A stretch of 26,348 nt of DNA from JAKALQ01 sp963978265 (GTDB lineage Bacteria; Actinomycetota; Actinomycetes; S36-B12; UBA5976), in contig CAXBQV010000007.1 of assembly GCA_963978265.1 (NCBI GenBank), positions 1-26,348 of the forward strand, given 5' to 3'. Below are positions 16,655 through 24,110 of this stretch, piece after piece (within the stretch, counting starts at the first letter, position 1; each line of letters opens with the position of its first letter). The notes beneath the pieces were generated by a model that worked only from the letters and a program-made list of their open reading frames with translations, was not told the origin of the DNA and made no database searches. The translations under genes and the position numbers were made by a program.

Positions 16655-17071
16655 GTGCAGCCGCTCGCCATCATCACCGATGCGATGATCGACGTCGCCG
16701 CACTGCACGCGCACGTGGAGGATGCGGCGCACGGTGCGATCGCGCAATTCGTCGGCACCGTTCGGAATCATGATCATGGCCGACCGGTCGCCGAACTCGA
16801 ATACCAGGTCCATCCCGACGCCCTCGACACACTCCGAGCGATCCTCGACGAAATCGCCGCTACGTACCCCGATGCCCGTATCGGTGCCGCCCATCGGTTC
16901 GGCGCACTGCAGATCGGTGACATCGCATTTGCCGCAGTTGCAGCAAGTGCACATCGGGATGTTGCATTCACGGCACTGCGTGACGTGGTCGAGCGGGTGA
17001 AGGCGGAACTTCCTATCTGGAAGCGACAGCAGTTCGTCGACGGGTTACATGAATGGGTGAACTTTGCATGA
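16655..17071 (+). CDS. moaE: Molybdopterin synthase catalytic subunit MoaE
   Basis: MoaE with thiocarboxylated MoaD puts two sulfurs into cyclic pyranopterin to form molybdopterin. The 138-residue protein has GAIAQFVGTVRNHDHGRPVAELEYQVH, HRFGALQIGDIAFAAVAASAHR and the active-site region VKAELPIWKRQQFVDG. It begins at GTG 16655, 9 bp after the mog stop, and overlaps moaA by 4 nt. Its partner MoaD is encoded on the opposite strand just past moaA. Confidence 0.95.
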   Translation: MQPLAIITDAMIDVAALHAHVEDAAHGAIAQFVGTVRNHDHGRPVAELEYQVHPDALDTLRAILDEIAATYPDARIGAAHRFGALQIGDIAFAAVAASAHRDVAFTALRDVVERVKAELPIWKRQQFVDGLHEWVNFA

Positions 17072-18054
17072 CACTGTTCATCGACAAGTTCGGGCGTGAA
17101 CACCGTGATCTCCGGGTCTCGCTCACGGACAAGTGCAATTTGCGCTGCACTTACTGCATGCCGAGTGAACATATGCAGTGGTTGCCGAAAGCGGAGCTCC
17201 TCAGTGTTGACGAACTGTTGCGCGTCGTTCGTCTCGCCGTGAGCGCCGGCATCGAAGAAGTTCGCCTCACCGGGGGTGAACCACTGCTCCATCCGCATGT
17301 GGTGGACATCGTTGCTGGAATTGCCTCACTCCCGACGGCACCGACCGTCACCTTGACCACGAACGGCGTGCATCTGGCTCCAGTTGCCCAGTCATTGGTG
17401 GATGCGGGGCTCCAACGATTCAACATTTCCTTGGATACCCTCGATCGTGATCGATTCAAGCAATTGACCCGACGCGATGAACTGGGTGCAGTACTGCAAG
17501 GCATCGCTGCCGCGAAGGCCACCGGCATACGTCCGATCAAAATCAATTCAGTGCTTATGGCCGGTGTCAATGATGATGAGGCACCTGAACTTCTGGCATG
17601 GGCCATCGCCGAAGGATTGCAGTTGCGCTTCATCGAGGAGATGCCGCTCAACATCGATCATCATTGGTCGCGGAGCAACTATGTCAGTACGGATGACGTC
17701 ATCACGTCACTTCGAGCAAGATTCACACTCACCGAACTCCCGCGAGATCCCCACAGTCCTGCATTCCTGATGGGCGTGGATGGCACGGCGCAGACCGTCG
17801 GCTTCATCTCGTCCGTGAGTCGGCCGTTCTGTGGAGGCTGCGACCGTGTTCGGCTGACCGCGGATGGGCAATTCCGGAACTGCCTCTTTGCGCGAGAGGA
17901 ATCCGATCTGCGCAGCTTGCTGCGGAAAGACGCCACGGATGAGCAGTTGCTGCAGCGGATGCTTGAGTGCGTGCAGGCGAAGAAGCGTGGCCATGGCATC
18001 GATTCGGACGATTTCGTACAGCCCGAACGTTCGATGCATGCAATCGGCGGTTAG
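17068..18054 (+). CDS. moaA: GTP 3',8-cyclase MoaA
   Basis: MoaA is a radical-SAM enzyme that turns GTP into 3',8-cyclo-GTP, the first Moco step. Of 328 residues, CNLRCTYC near the N-terminus carries the SAM cluster cysteines, followed by GGEPLLHP and FNISLDTLD. FCGGCDRVRLTADGQFRNCLF holds the second cluster's three cysteines. The protein ends IGG, keeping the double-glycine tail that in MoaA reaches into the active site. ATG 17068 overlaps the moaE stop by 4 nt (ATGA). An in-frame ATG at 17053 is less likely. The stop overlaps the moaD stop on the other strand. Confidence 0.96.
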   Translation: MTLFIDKFGREHRDLRVSLTDKCNLRCTYCMPSEHMQWLPKAELLSVDELLRVVRLAVSAGIEEVRLTGGEPLLHPHVVDIVAGIASLPTAPTVTLTTNGVHLAPVAQSLVDAGLQRFNISLDTLDRDRFKQLTRRDELGAVLQGIAAAKATGIRPIKINSVLMAGVNDDEAPELLAWAIAEGLQLRFIEEMPLNIDHHWSRSNYVSTDDVITSLRARFTLTELPRDPHSPAFLMGVDGTAQTVGFISSVSRPFCGGCDRVRLTADGQFRNCLFAREESDLRSLLRKDATDEQLLQRMLECVQAKKRGHGIDSDDFVQPERSMHAIGG

Positions 18055-18290
18055 CCCCCGGCGAACGGTGGCAGGAGATCGACGAGATCGTCGGTGCCCC
18101 ACTGTGTGGTGTTCCCGGGCTCGAGTCGACGACCTCCGGACATGAGACTGGCTGCATCAAACAACTGACCCATTCGATTGCCAAACTGTTGAACGAGTTC
18201 GGCACGCAATGACGGGATGTCTGTCGCTTTCGCACGGTACTCATTGCACCCGGCGATCTCGCGTCCAACTGCATAGAAGCGAACGAGCAT
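18051..18290 (-). CDS. moaD: Molybdopterin synthase sulfur carrier MoaD
   Basis: This is a 79-residue ubiquitin-fold sulfur carrier. It begins MLVRFYAVGREIAG, ends DDLVDLLPPFAGG, and has the C-terminal Gly-Gly that is adenylylated and thiocarboxylated. It is the only MoaD in the window, so it is probably the partner of MoaE. It is not in the plus-strand moa run. Its ATG shares one base with the stop of the upstream MpaB-family gene (TAATG), making it the last gene of the lipid operon. Its stop overlaps that of moaA by 4 nt. Confidence 0.88.
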   Translation of the reverse strand: MLVRFYAVGREIAGCNEYRAKATDIPSLRAELVQQFGNRMGQLFDAASLMSGGRRLEPGNTTQWGTDDLVDLLPPFAGG

Positions 18291-19186
18291 TACCCCACCT
18301 TGCGATGTTCCAGGCGATGCCGGCGGCGGACTGCGGCATCTTCCAATGGCGACGTCCGACCAATGATGGCACGCATCGCGCCGACGGCTGCGGTGGCGAG
18401 GAAGCGCACCAGCCAGCGAGGTGGGATACGAACATCGATCATGCGCGCGTAGTTCGGCGGAAGTAGATCCACTGCCGCCCAGAAGAGGATCCGATACGCG
18501 GGACGCGCAGCACGTGGCAGCGGGGCCGTCTTGATGAACTCGATGACACGTCGGGTCTTGGCGTCCACGCGCAGGACTGGCGCGTATCCCGCCATCCGCT
18601 CATGCAGTTCCTGTTCCGATGTTGGTGGATTCGTGAGACCGAGCGGGGTGACGGCCGCTCCCCATTGGGCAACGTAGGCATCTGCACCACCGGGAATCGC
18701 TTTGCGGCCGTAGCGCAGGTGTGTCGAGAGGAACGACTCGGTGAAGGCGAGGTGTACCCACTGCAGCAAGTCCTGATCGCTGGCCTGGTAGGACCGCTGC
18801 TGCTCGTGTTCATCGATGTACGTCCCGCGAACCCGCTCGTGCATGGCACGCACCCGGGCCGCCTCTTGCTCGATCGCTGCGCGCGACCCGAAAGTGGAGA
18901 TCGTCAACCAACGAATGGTTCCATGTAGTCGTCCCAGTACGTCTTCTTCGTATCTGGAATGCTGCATGACACCGGCCAGACTCCCAGGATGCAACGCCTG
19001 CACGAGCAATGCACGGACCCCGCCGATGGTCGTCGCAATGTCGGCATGCACGACCCACGGGGCGTCGGACGGTGCGAACAAGCCCAGGTCGTCGCCGACT
19101 TCAACGAGCGGAGTCCATGCAGGGACACCGGTTTGGGAACCACTGAGCAGTCGCCGGAGTCGTCGCTGCAGTTCGTTTCGAATCAT
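18290..19186 (-). CDS. MpaB/DUF2236 family oxygenase-like protein
   Basis: This 298-residue protein has the DUF2236 pattern found in ER-bound oxygenase MpaB and latex-clearing protein: RALLVQALHPGSLAGVMQHSRYEEDVLGRLHGTIRWLTISTFG, then a His-rich helix DLLQWVHLAFTESFLSTHLRYG. Characterised relatives are haem-b oxygenases that cleave polyisoprene or related double bonds; most bacterial members are unassigned. ATG 19186 overlaps the SDR stop by 4 nt (ATGA), preferred over a longer start at 19219. As fifth gene of the amine-oxidase/methyltransferase operon it may act on the same lipid. The substrate is unknown. Confidence 0.85.
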   Translation of the reverse strand: MIRNELQRRLRRLLSGSQTGVPAWTPLVEVGDDLGLFAPSDAPWVVHADIATTIGGVRALLVQALHPGSLAGVMQHSRYEEDVLGRLHGTIRWLTISTFGSRAAIEQEAARVRAMHERVRGTYIDEHEQQRSYQASDQDLLQWVHLAFTESFLSTHLRYGRKAIPGGADAYVAQWGAAVTPLGLTNPPTSEQELHERMAGYAPVLRVDAKTRRVIEFIKTAPLPRAARPAYRILFWAAVDLLPPNYARMIDVRIPPRWLVRFLATAAVGAMRAIIGRTSPLEDAAVRRRHRLEHRKVG

Positions 19187-19917
19187 CCTGAGGTCGGCTT
19201 GAAGAGCCGCGGCCACCATCGTTGCGGAACGAATCTGGCCGCCTTCATCATGAGCATCATCGGACGAGGAAAGACGATCTCGGGCTTCTTGCGCTCAAGT
19301 CCGTCGACGATGAATGTTGCGGCTTCCGATGCATCGATGATGAATGGCATCGGGAAGGTGTTCACATCCGTCATCGGCGTCCGAACGAACCCCGGAGACA
19401 CGGTGACCACATCGACACCGGTGCCACGCAAGTCGCATCGGAGCGACTCGAGCAGATTGAGTTGCGCAGCCTTGCTCGGGCCATAGCCGCTCGACCCGGG
19501 CATGCCGCGGTAGCCGGCCACGGACGAGACGCCGACGAATGTGCCTGATCCCTGCCGCAGCATCGGCGGCACAACGGCCGCGATGCAGCGCGCGAGGCCG
19601 AGCACATTCACGTCATTGTGTCGCGCGAACACCTCGTAGTCGAAGGCCCGTCCGGACATCTGCTTCCAATACCCGGCCACGACAATGACGACATCGAATC
19701 GACCGACTGCGGCTGCCGCCTGTTCGACCGATCTCGAATCGCTGATGTCGATGGGTACGACTCGCATGCGTCCTTGTGCGACGTCGTGCAGTGCGCTCTC
19801 GCTCCGAGCCGAGATCGTCACGTCGCAGCCGCGCCGCAGCAGTTCCTGAGCAACGGCGGCACCGATGCCGGATGACGCGCCGATCACCCAGGCGCTACGC
19901 CCACTCCATCCCGTCAT
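19183..19917 (-). CDS. Short-chain dehydrogenase/reductase
   Basis: This 244-residue classical SDR has GASSGIG at residues 13-19 for NAD(P), the catalytic Ser in GVSSVAG and Tyr/Lys in YGPSK, followed by SPGFVRTPMT. The C-terminal part (MMLMMKAARFVPQRWWPRLFK) is hydrophobic and basic, suggesting membrane contact. ATG 19917 overlaps the upstream methyltransferase stop by 4 nt; the longer frame is discarded because it overlaps that gene by some 160 bp. In the Rhodobacter RpoE/ChrR singlet-oxygen response an SDR gene also lies in the same operon as an amine oxidase and a DUF1365-like gene (from memory). The substrate is unknown. Confidence 0.9.
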   Translation of the reverse strand: MTGWSGRSAWVIGASSGIGAAVAQELLRRGCDVTISARSESALHDVAQGRMRVVPIDISDSRSVEQAAAAVGRFDVVIVVAGYWKQMSGRAFDYEVFARHNDVNVLGLARCIAAVVPPMLRQGSGTFVGVSSVAGYRGMPGSSGYGPSKAAQLNLLESLRCDLRGTGVDVVTVSPGFVRTPMTDVNTFPMPFIIDASEAATFIVDGLERKKPEIVFPRPMMLMMKAARFVPQRWWPRLFKPTSG

Positions 19918-21143
19918 AGCGGCTTCCGGAATCCGAATTGCCAGACGTCGAGGTGCCGCGCGCGGAACCCTGCCTCGCAATATCCGAGATAGAACTGCCA
20001 CATGCGGTCGAAGACCTCGTCGAAATCGAGTTGGCGGACTACCGCTTGTTGCTCGTCGAACCGAGCGCGCCACAACTTCAATGTGTGTGCGTAATCGAGT
20101 CCGAGCGAGTGCTCCTGCTCCAAGTCGAGCGCGGCCGCATGATGCTTGATCGCGTCAACCGACATGATCAGTCCACCGGGGAAGATGTACTTGTGGATCC
20201 ACGTGTAAGCATGCCGCGACGCGAGCATTCGATCGTGCGGCATGGTGATCGCCTGTAATCCGAAACGCCCACCGGGTTTCAGATGACGCGCAATGGTGTC
20301 GAAGTAGGTCTGCCAATACTTCTCCCCCACGGCTTCGATCATCTCGACGCTGACGACGGCGTCGTACTCACCTTCGACGTCGCGGTAATCCCGGAGCTCG
20401 ATGCGTACCCGATCAGCCATTCCGGCAGCGTCAATGCGTGCTTGCGCGAGGTCCGCTTGCTCCTTGGAGAGTGTGATCGTGTGCACGAATGCTCCACGTT
20501 GCGCAGCTTGTAGCGCGAGCTGACCCCAACCCGTGCCGATTTCGAGTACGCGCGTGCCGTCGGAGACGCCTGCGTAGTCGAGGATGCGATCGATCTTTCG
20601 GCGCTGGGCTGCTGCCAGACCGTCGAATCCGGGGCGCTCACCGGCGAAATCTGCCGCGGAGTACGTCATGGTCTCGTCGAGGAATGCGCCGAAGAGATCG
20701 TTGGACAAGTCGTAGTGGCGTGCGATGTTCGACCGTGCACCGGACTTGTGGTTCTCCTCGTGCGTCGGATGCAGTGGTTCGACGAGCTTGCGGAAGCGAC
20801 GCATCCAAGCGGGCACGATGTCGAGCAGGCGCTCGGCGTATGGCGTGAGGACGTCGGCAAGATCATGTCCGGGCCCCGGGCGCCAGTCGCCAGCCATGAA
20901 CGACTCACCGAGTCCGATCTTCAGGTCCACTCCGAGCCGGTGGAAGAAGTTCTCGCTCAGGATCTCGAGCACTGGGAGATCGCCGCGCTTCGGGCCGACA
21001 ATCGATCCGTCCGGCAGCATCACGTTTACGGGTACATGCGGCGCAATACGCATGAGGAGCCAGCGTGCGACAGCTGCACGTAACCGACTCCTCGGCGGAT
21101 TGGTGATTGCATCACCTTGCTGTTGATCGCTCATCACGGTCAT
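19914..21143 (-). CDS. Cyclopropane-fatty-acid-synthase-like SAM methyltransferase (UfaM-like candidate)
   Basis: This is a 409-residue member of the CFA synthase family, which adds a methyl or methylene from SAM to double bonds of phospholipid acyl chains at the membrane. ARHYDLSNDLFGAFLDETMTYSAADF spans residues 141-166, the SAM motif VLEIGTGWGQ is at 199-208, and VSVEMIEAVGEKYW is the family helix region. The usual Cys of EIGCGWG is Thr here. The start overlaps the DUF1365 stop by 4 nt; ATG 21134 is an alternative. In this context it may be a fatty-acid methylase like UfaM or TmsB rather than a true cyclopropane synthase, which sequence alone cannot decide. Confidence 0.9.
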   Translation of the reverse strand: MTVMSDQQQGDAITNPPRSRLRAAVARWLLMRIAPHVPVNVMLPDGSIVGPKRGDLPVLEILSENFFHRLGVDLKIGLGESFMAGDWRPGPGHDLADVLTPYAERLLDIVPAWMRRFRKLVEPLHPTHEENHKSGARSNIARHYDLSNDLFGAFLDETMTYSAADFAGERPGFDGLAAAQRRKIDRILDYAGVSDGTRVLEIGTGWGQLALQAAQRGAFVHTITLSKEQADLAQARIDAAGMADRVRIELRDYRDVEGEYDAVVSVEMIEAVGEKYWQTYFDTIARHLKPGGRFGLQAITMPHDRMLASRHAYTWIHKYIFPGGLIMSVDAIKHHAAALDLEQEHSLGLDYAHTLKLWRARFDEQQAVVRQLDFDEVFDRMWQFYLGYCEAGFRARHLDVWQFGFRKPL

Positions 21144-21877
21144 CGCATTCCTACTTGTTCCTTGTGTTCGGGTCGGGGCACCACGGGCAAGCGTCGTAGC
21201 CAGAGCCAGATGCCATGTGCCTTGATCCGCAGCATCGTCTGTTGCGCTGCGAACGGCGTTCGCAGCGCTGCGCGGATGAGTGTCAGCATCGTGGCGCGAA
21301 CCGGCGTGCCGCTGAAACTCGCAGTGAAGACAAGAGCGTTGTTCTGGTGGAGATTGACTGACACATGTGCATGTTTCGGATCGACCACCGCACGGACGGC
21401 GTACTCACCCTCGATGGTGAAGAACGGCGAGACGTAGAACTCCTTCTGAACGGTGCTCTTGCCGAGGTCGTCGAGGTGGATCACGTGTGCATGACGGTCA
21501 CCGTAGGTGTTGTGGATTTCCAGAATGGCCCAACGCACCCGCTGCTCGTGGTCGATGCACCAGAACACGCTCAGCGGATTGAACACATATCCAAATGAAC
21601 GTGCGCTTGCCAGCATGAGCAACCGATCCCCCGGTTGCACATGCTCTCCATGTTCACGGGCAAATCGCTCGACGGCGATGCGGATCGATTCCTCGGAGCC
21701 ACCGAAATGATCTCGACCCGACATACGGGCGAGCACCGAACCCGGGAACGGTGCATCGAGGTCGATCAGCCATTCGTACGTCTTGAACGACAACCCGTGA
21801 CGCCATGGCATGCGGCGTTCGTGACGTACTGTGCCGCGCACGATTGATGGCAAGGGTGGGAGTTCGGTGATCACCAT
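21140..21877 (-). CDS. DUF1365 protein (UfaO-like candidate)
   Basis: This 245-residue DUF1365 protein has the family landmarks RHERRMPWRHGLSFKTYEWLIDLD, FGYVFNPLSVFWCID, EIHNTYGDRHAH and KEFYVSPFF. DUF1365 genes typically sit between a flavin amine oxidase and a CFA-type methyltransferase, as here. From memory, the Rhodobacter counterpart, called UfaO, is needed for the oxygen-dependent closure of the furan ring in methylated furan fatty acids. ATG 21877 overlaps the amine-oxidase stop by 7 nt (ATGGTGA); GTG 21874 is an alternative. The family is certain, the reaction is inference. Confidence 0.88.
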   Translation of the reverse strand: MVITELPPLPSIVRGTVRHERRMPWRHGLSFKTYEWLIDLDAPFPGSVLARMSGRDHFGGSEESIRIAVERFAREHGEHVQPGDRLLMLASARSFGYVFNPLSVFWCIDHEQRVRWAILEIHNTYGDRHAHVIHLDDLGKSTVQKEFYVSPFFTIEGEYAVRAVVDPKHAHVSVNLHQNNALVFTASFSGTPVRATMLTLIRAALRTPFAAQQTMLRIKAHGIWLWLRRLPVVPRPEHKEQVGMR

Positions 21878-23127
21878 GCCGCACCAAGCTTCTTTGCTGC
21901 TTCCACACCCGAGCGTGCGCCGTCTTCGTGGAACCCCCAACCGAGGTGAGCACCTGCAAAAGCGAGGCGGGGTCCTCCGGCATTGCGGAGCGTTGCCGCT
22001 GCCTGCACGGCGTCGACCGTGAACACCGGGTGTTCGTATTGCATACGGGCAATGACCCGGGATTCATCGACATGTTGCGGTGAATTGAGCGTGACGACGT
22101 AGTCGGTGTCGCCATCGAGGTGCATGAGTCGGTTCATCCAGTAGCTCACAACGACAGCCTGCGCGCTGTCCGCGCAGTTGCGCATGCGGTAGTTCCATGA
22201 TGCCCGTGCCTGTGCTGCCGTTGGAAGCAGGCGATCATCCGTATGCAACCATGTCTCGTTCGATGAGTATCCGATCGCCTTGAGGGCCCCTGTTTCGACA
22301 TCGTCCGCGTCGGTCAGCAGCCGAATGGCGGTACTTGCATGCGTGGCGATGACTGCACAGTCGAATTGCTCCACGCCACTCGCGCTGGTGATCTCGACGC
22401 CGTCCCCAGTCCGCCGTACGCCACTCACGGGCGTGGATGCACGTGCATCCGGAATGAGCGAAATGATGCGTTGGACATACTGCTGTGATCCGCCGACGAT
22501 CGTGCGCCACGTGGGGGAGTTGCCGATTGTGAGCATGCCGTGGTGTTGCAGGAATTCGAAGAGATGCTTCGCCGGATACGCGCGGGAGTCGGCATCACCG
22601 GAAGACCACACACACGACACCAGTGGGATAGCGAAGTGGTGCACGAAGTAGTCGCTGTAGTTCCCGCGTTCGAGGAACTCTCCCCAGGTGAGATCGGCCG
22701 GCATGGTGCCATCGAGCAGTTTGCGAGCAGCTCGATGAAAACGCGGCACCTCGAAGAGCATCCGCAGGAATCGCGGCTGGAGGAGTCGTGCGGGTTGGGC
22801 AGCGATCCCGCGGAGTCCACGACCGCCGGCGTACTGCAGCCCGCACTCCGCGCAGTTGATGCTCATGCTCATCTCGGTGGCTTGGGTCTTGATCCCGAGC
22901 TCCCGGAAGATGCGCAACAGGTTGGGATACGTGCGCTCGTTGTGCACGATGAACCCGGAGTCCACGTTCCGTGTCCGGCCATCCGGTCCGGTGATCGTGT
23001 GGGTGTGGGCATGACCCCCGAAGCGATCGTCCGCCTCGAACAGCGTGACCGTGTGCGTGTTGCGAAGCGCGTAGGCGGCAACCAAACCGGAAACCCCGGA
23101 ACCCACGATTGCTGCGGTCGGCCGCAT
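21871..23127 (-). CDS. FAD-dependent amine-oxidase-fold oxidoreductase (UfaD-like candidate)
   Basis: This 418-residue flavoprotein has the dinucleotide fold AAIVGSGVSGLVAAYAL (GxGxxG at residues 9-14), then LFEADDRFGGHAHTH, and the C-terminal FAD segment RLAFAGAHLGWGFHEDGARSGVEAAKKLG. It belongs to the NAD(P)-binding Rossmann/amine-oxidase group that also holds desaturases. It heads a six-gene overlapping operon with DUF1365 and a CFA-type methylase. The Rhodobacter protein of this position, UfaD, desaturates a methylated fatty acid (from memory). ATG 23127 is chosen because the Rossmann motif follows at once; the longer frame reads back through the repeat-filled promoter gap. It is probably regulated by the divergent CarH-like protein. 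Confidence 0.9.
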   Translation of the reverse strand: MRPTAAIVGSGVSGLVAAYALRNTHTVTLFEADDRFGGHAHTHTITGPDGRTRNVDSGFIVHNERTYPNLLRIFRELGIKTQATEMSMSINCAECGLQYAGGRGLRGIAAQPARLLQPRFLRMLFEVPRFHRAARKLLDGTMPADLTWGEFLERGNYSDYFVHHFAIPLVSCVWSSGDADSRAYPAKHLFEFLQHHGMLTIGNSPTWRTIVGGSQQYVQRIISLIPDARASTPVSGVRRTGDGVEITSASGVEQFDCAVIATHASTAIRLLTDADDVETGALKAIGYSSNETWLHTDDRLLPTAAQARASWNYRMRNCADSAQAVVVSYWMNRLMHLDGDTDYVVTLNSPQHVDESRVIARMQYEHPVFTVDAVQAAATLRNAGGPRLAFAGAHLGWGFHEDGARSGVEAAKKLGAAW

Positions 23128-23136
23128 AGGAATACT

Positions 23137-23220
23137 TCTGTCCAACCTTTGTCTAATGTTGTGCAAGTCTAGCGTGCTGTCGGGAATTATGTCTAGCCTT
23201 TGTCGAAGGTTTGTCATACC
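23137..23220. promoter_or_regulatory. Tandem ~11-bp direct repeats, candidate CarH operator
   Basis: Seven plus-strand copies of a GTC-centred element, mostly NNTGTCNAANN or NNTGTCTAGC, have their G at 23140, 23151, 23167, 23179, 23191, 23202 and 23213. Successive spacings are 11, 16, 12, 12, 11 and 11 bp, so two blocks are in helical phase. Examples are TTTGTCTAATG, TATGTCTAGCC, TTTGTCGAAGG and TTTGTCATACC. The array fills the gap between the divergent amine-oxidase gene and the carH-like gene, ending just before the latter's start. Head-to-tail ~11-bp repeats are the known architecture of CarH operators (from memory). Binding here is inference. Confidence 0.72.
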
Positions 23221-23222
23221 CT

Positions 23223-24110
23223 ATGTGCATGTACACGATCAAGCGTGCATCCGAGTTGACCGGCGTTCCGGTTGCAACGCTGCGCGCGTGGGAGCGACGC
23301 TACGGGATCGGTACCCCCTCCCGGTCGGACTCCGGCTACCGGCTGTACGACGAACAAGCACTCGCCGACATCAATGCCATGCAGCACCTCATTACGCAGG
23401 GGTGGGCGCCACGGCAAGCCGCAGCGGCGACCACGAGCCGCCGCTCGAGCATCCGGGAACAGCACGTGGAGTCACCGGACGAACTCGTCGAGGAGTTCCG
23501 GCAACTGCGCACGCGCGTGATCGCTTCCGCGCGCAGCATGGACGAGGTCGAACTCGCACAGGCGCTTGATCAGATGTTCAGCAAAGCGTCGTACGAATAC
23601 GTCGTCGACAACTGGTTGAAACCGGTGATGCAGGACATCGGTGAGGAATGGCTTGCCGGTCGACTCGACATCGCCGGCGAACATTTCGTCAGCAACGCCG
23701 TCATGCGTCGGCTCGGTGCCGCGTTCGAGACCGCGCCGCTTCCAGTTCGTGGTCCGCTTGTGCTTGTCGGGCTACCCGCCGGCAGCTATCACGAGATCGG
23801 TCCGCTCGCGTTCGCGACGGCGGCACGCCGAATTGGACTTGCAGCGCTGTACCTCGGTTCGAACGTTCCGCTTGAGGCATGGACCAGGGCGGTTTCGATC
23901 CACAAGGCATCCGCGATCGTGCTCTCCGTCGTGCAACCGCACGACGTTGCCGAAGTGAACACCTTGGTGGATGTGTTGACCGCCGAGCATCCAGAACTGC
24001 TCATCGTCGTCGGCGGCCGACTCCAGCACGACGTCAACGGACTGGTGATGCATCTTCCGGAAGGCATCGCAGCTTCTGCTGCCGCACTCGCAACGCGTTT
24101 GATGGGATGA
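23223..24110 (+). CDS. carH: CarH/LitR-type MerR regulator with B12-binding domain
   Basis: This is a transcription regulator of 293-295 residues. Counting from ATG 23229, a MerR winged helix covers residues 1-70 (YTIKRASELTGVPVATLRAWERRYG), a helical cap covers about 83-170, and a Rossmann cobalamin-binding domain covers about 175-293. The CarH light-sensing motif W-x9-EH is present as Trp141, Glu151, His152 in EEWLAGRLDIAGEHFVSN. The lower cobalt ligand is His188 in GSYHEIG. In known CarH proteins adenosyl-B12 drives a DNA-bound tetramer in the dark, and light breaks the Co-C bond and releases the operator. ATG 23223 and 23229 are equally plausible starts. It overlaps the SRPBCC gene by 4 nt and probably represses both its own gene and the divergent lipid operon. 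Confidence 0.88.
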   Translation: MCMYTIKRASELTGVPVATLRAWERRYGIGTPSRSDSGYRLYDEQALADINAMQHLITQGWAPRQAAAATTSRRSSIREQHVESPDELVEEFRQLRTRVIASARSMDEVELAQALDQMFSKASYEYVVDNWLKPVMQDIGEEWLAGRLDIAGEHFVSNAVMRRLGAAFETAPLPVRGPLVLVGLPAGSYHEIGPLAFATAARRIGLAALYLGSNVPLEAWTRAVSIHKASAIVLSVVQPHDVAEVNTLVDVLTAEHPELLIVVGGRLQHDVNGLVMHLPEGIAASAAALATRLMG

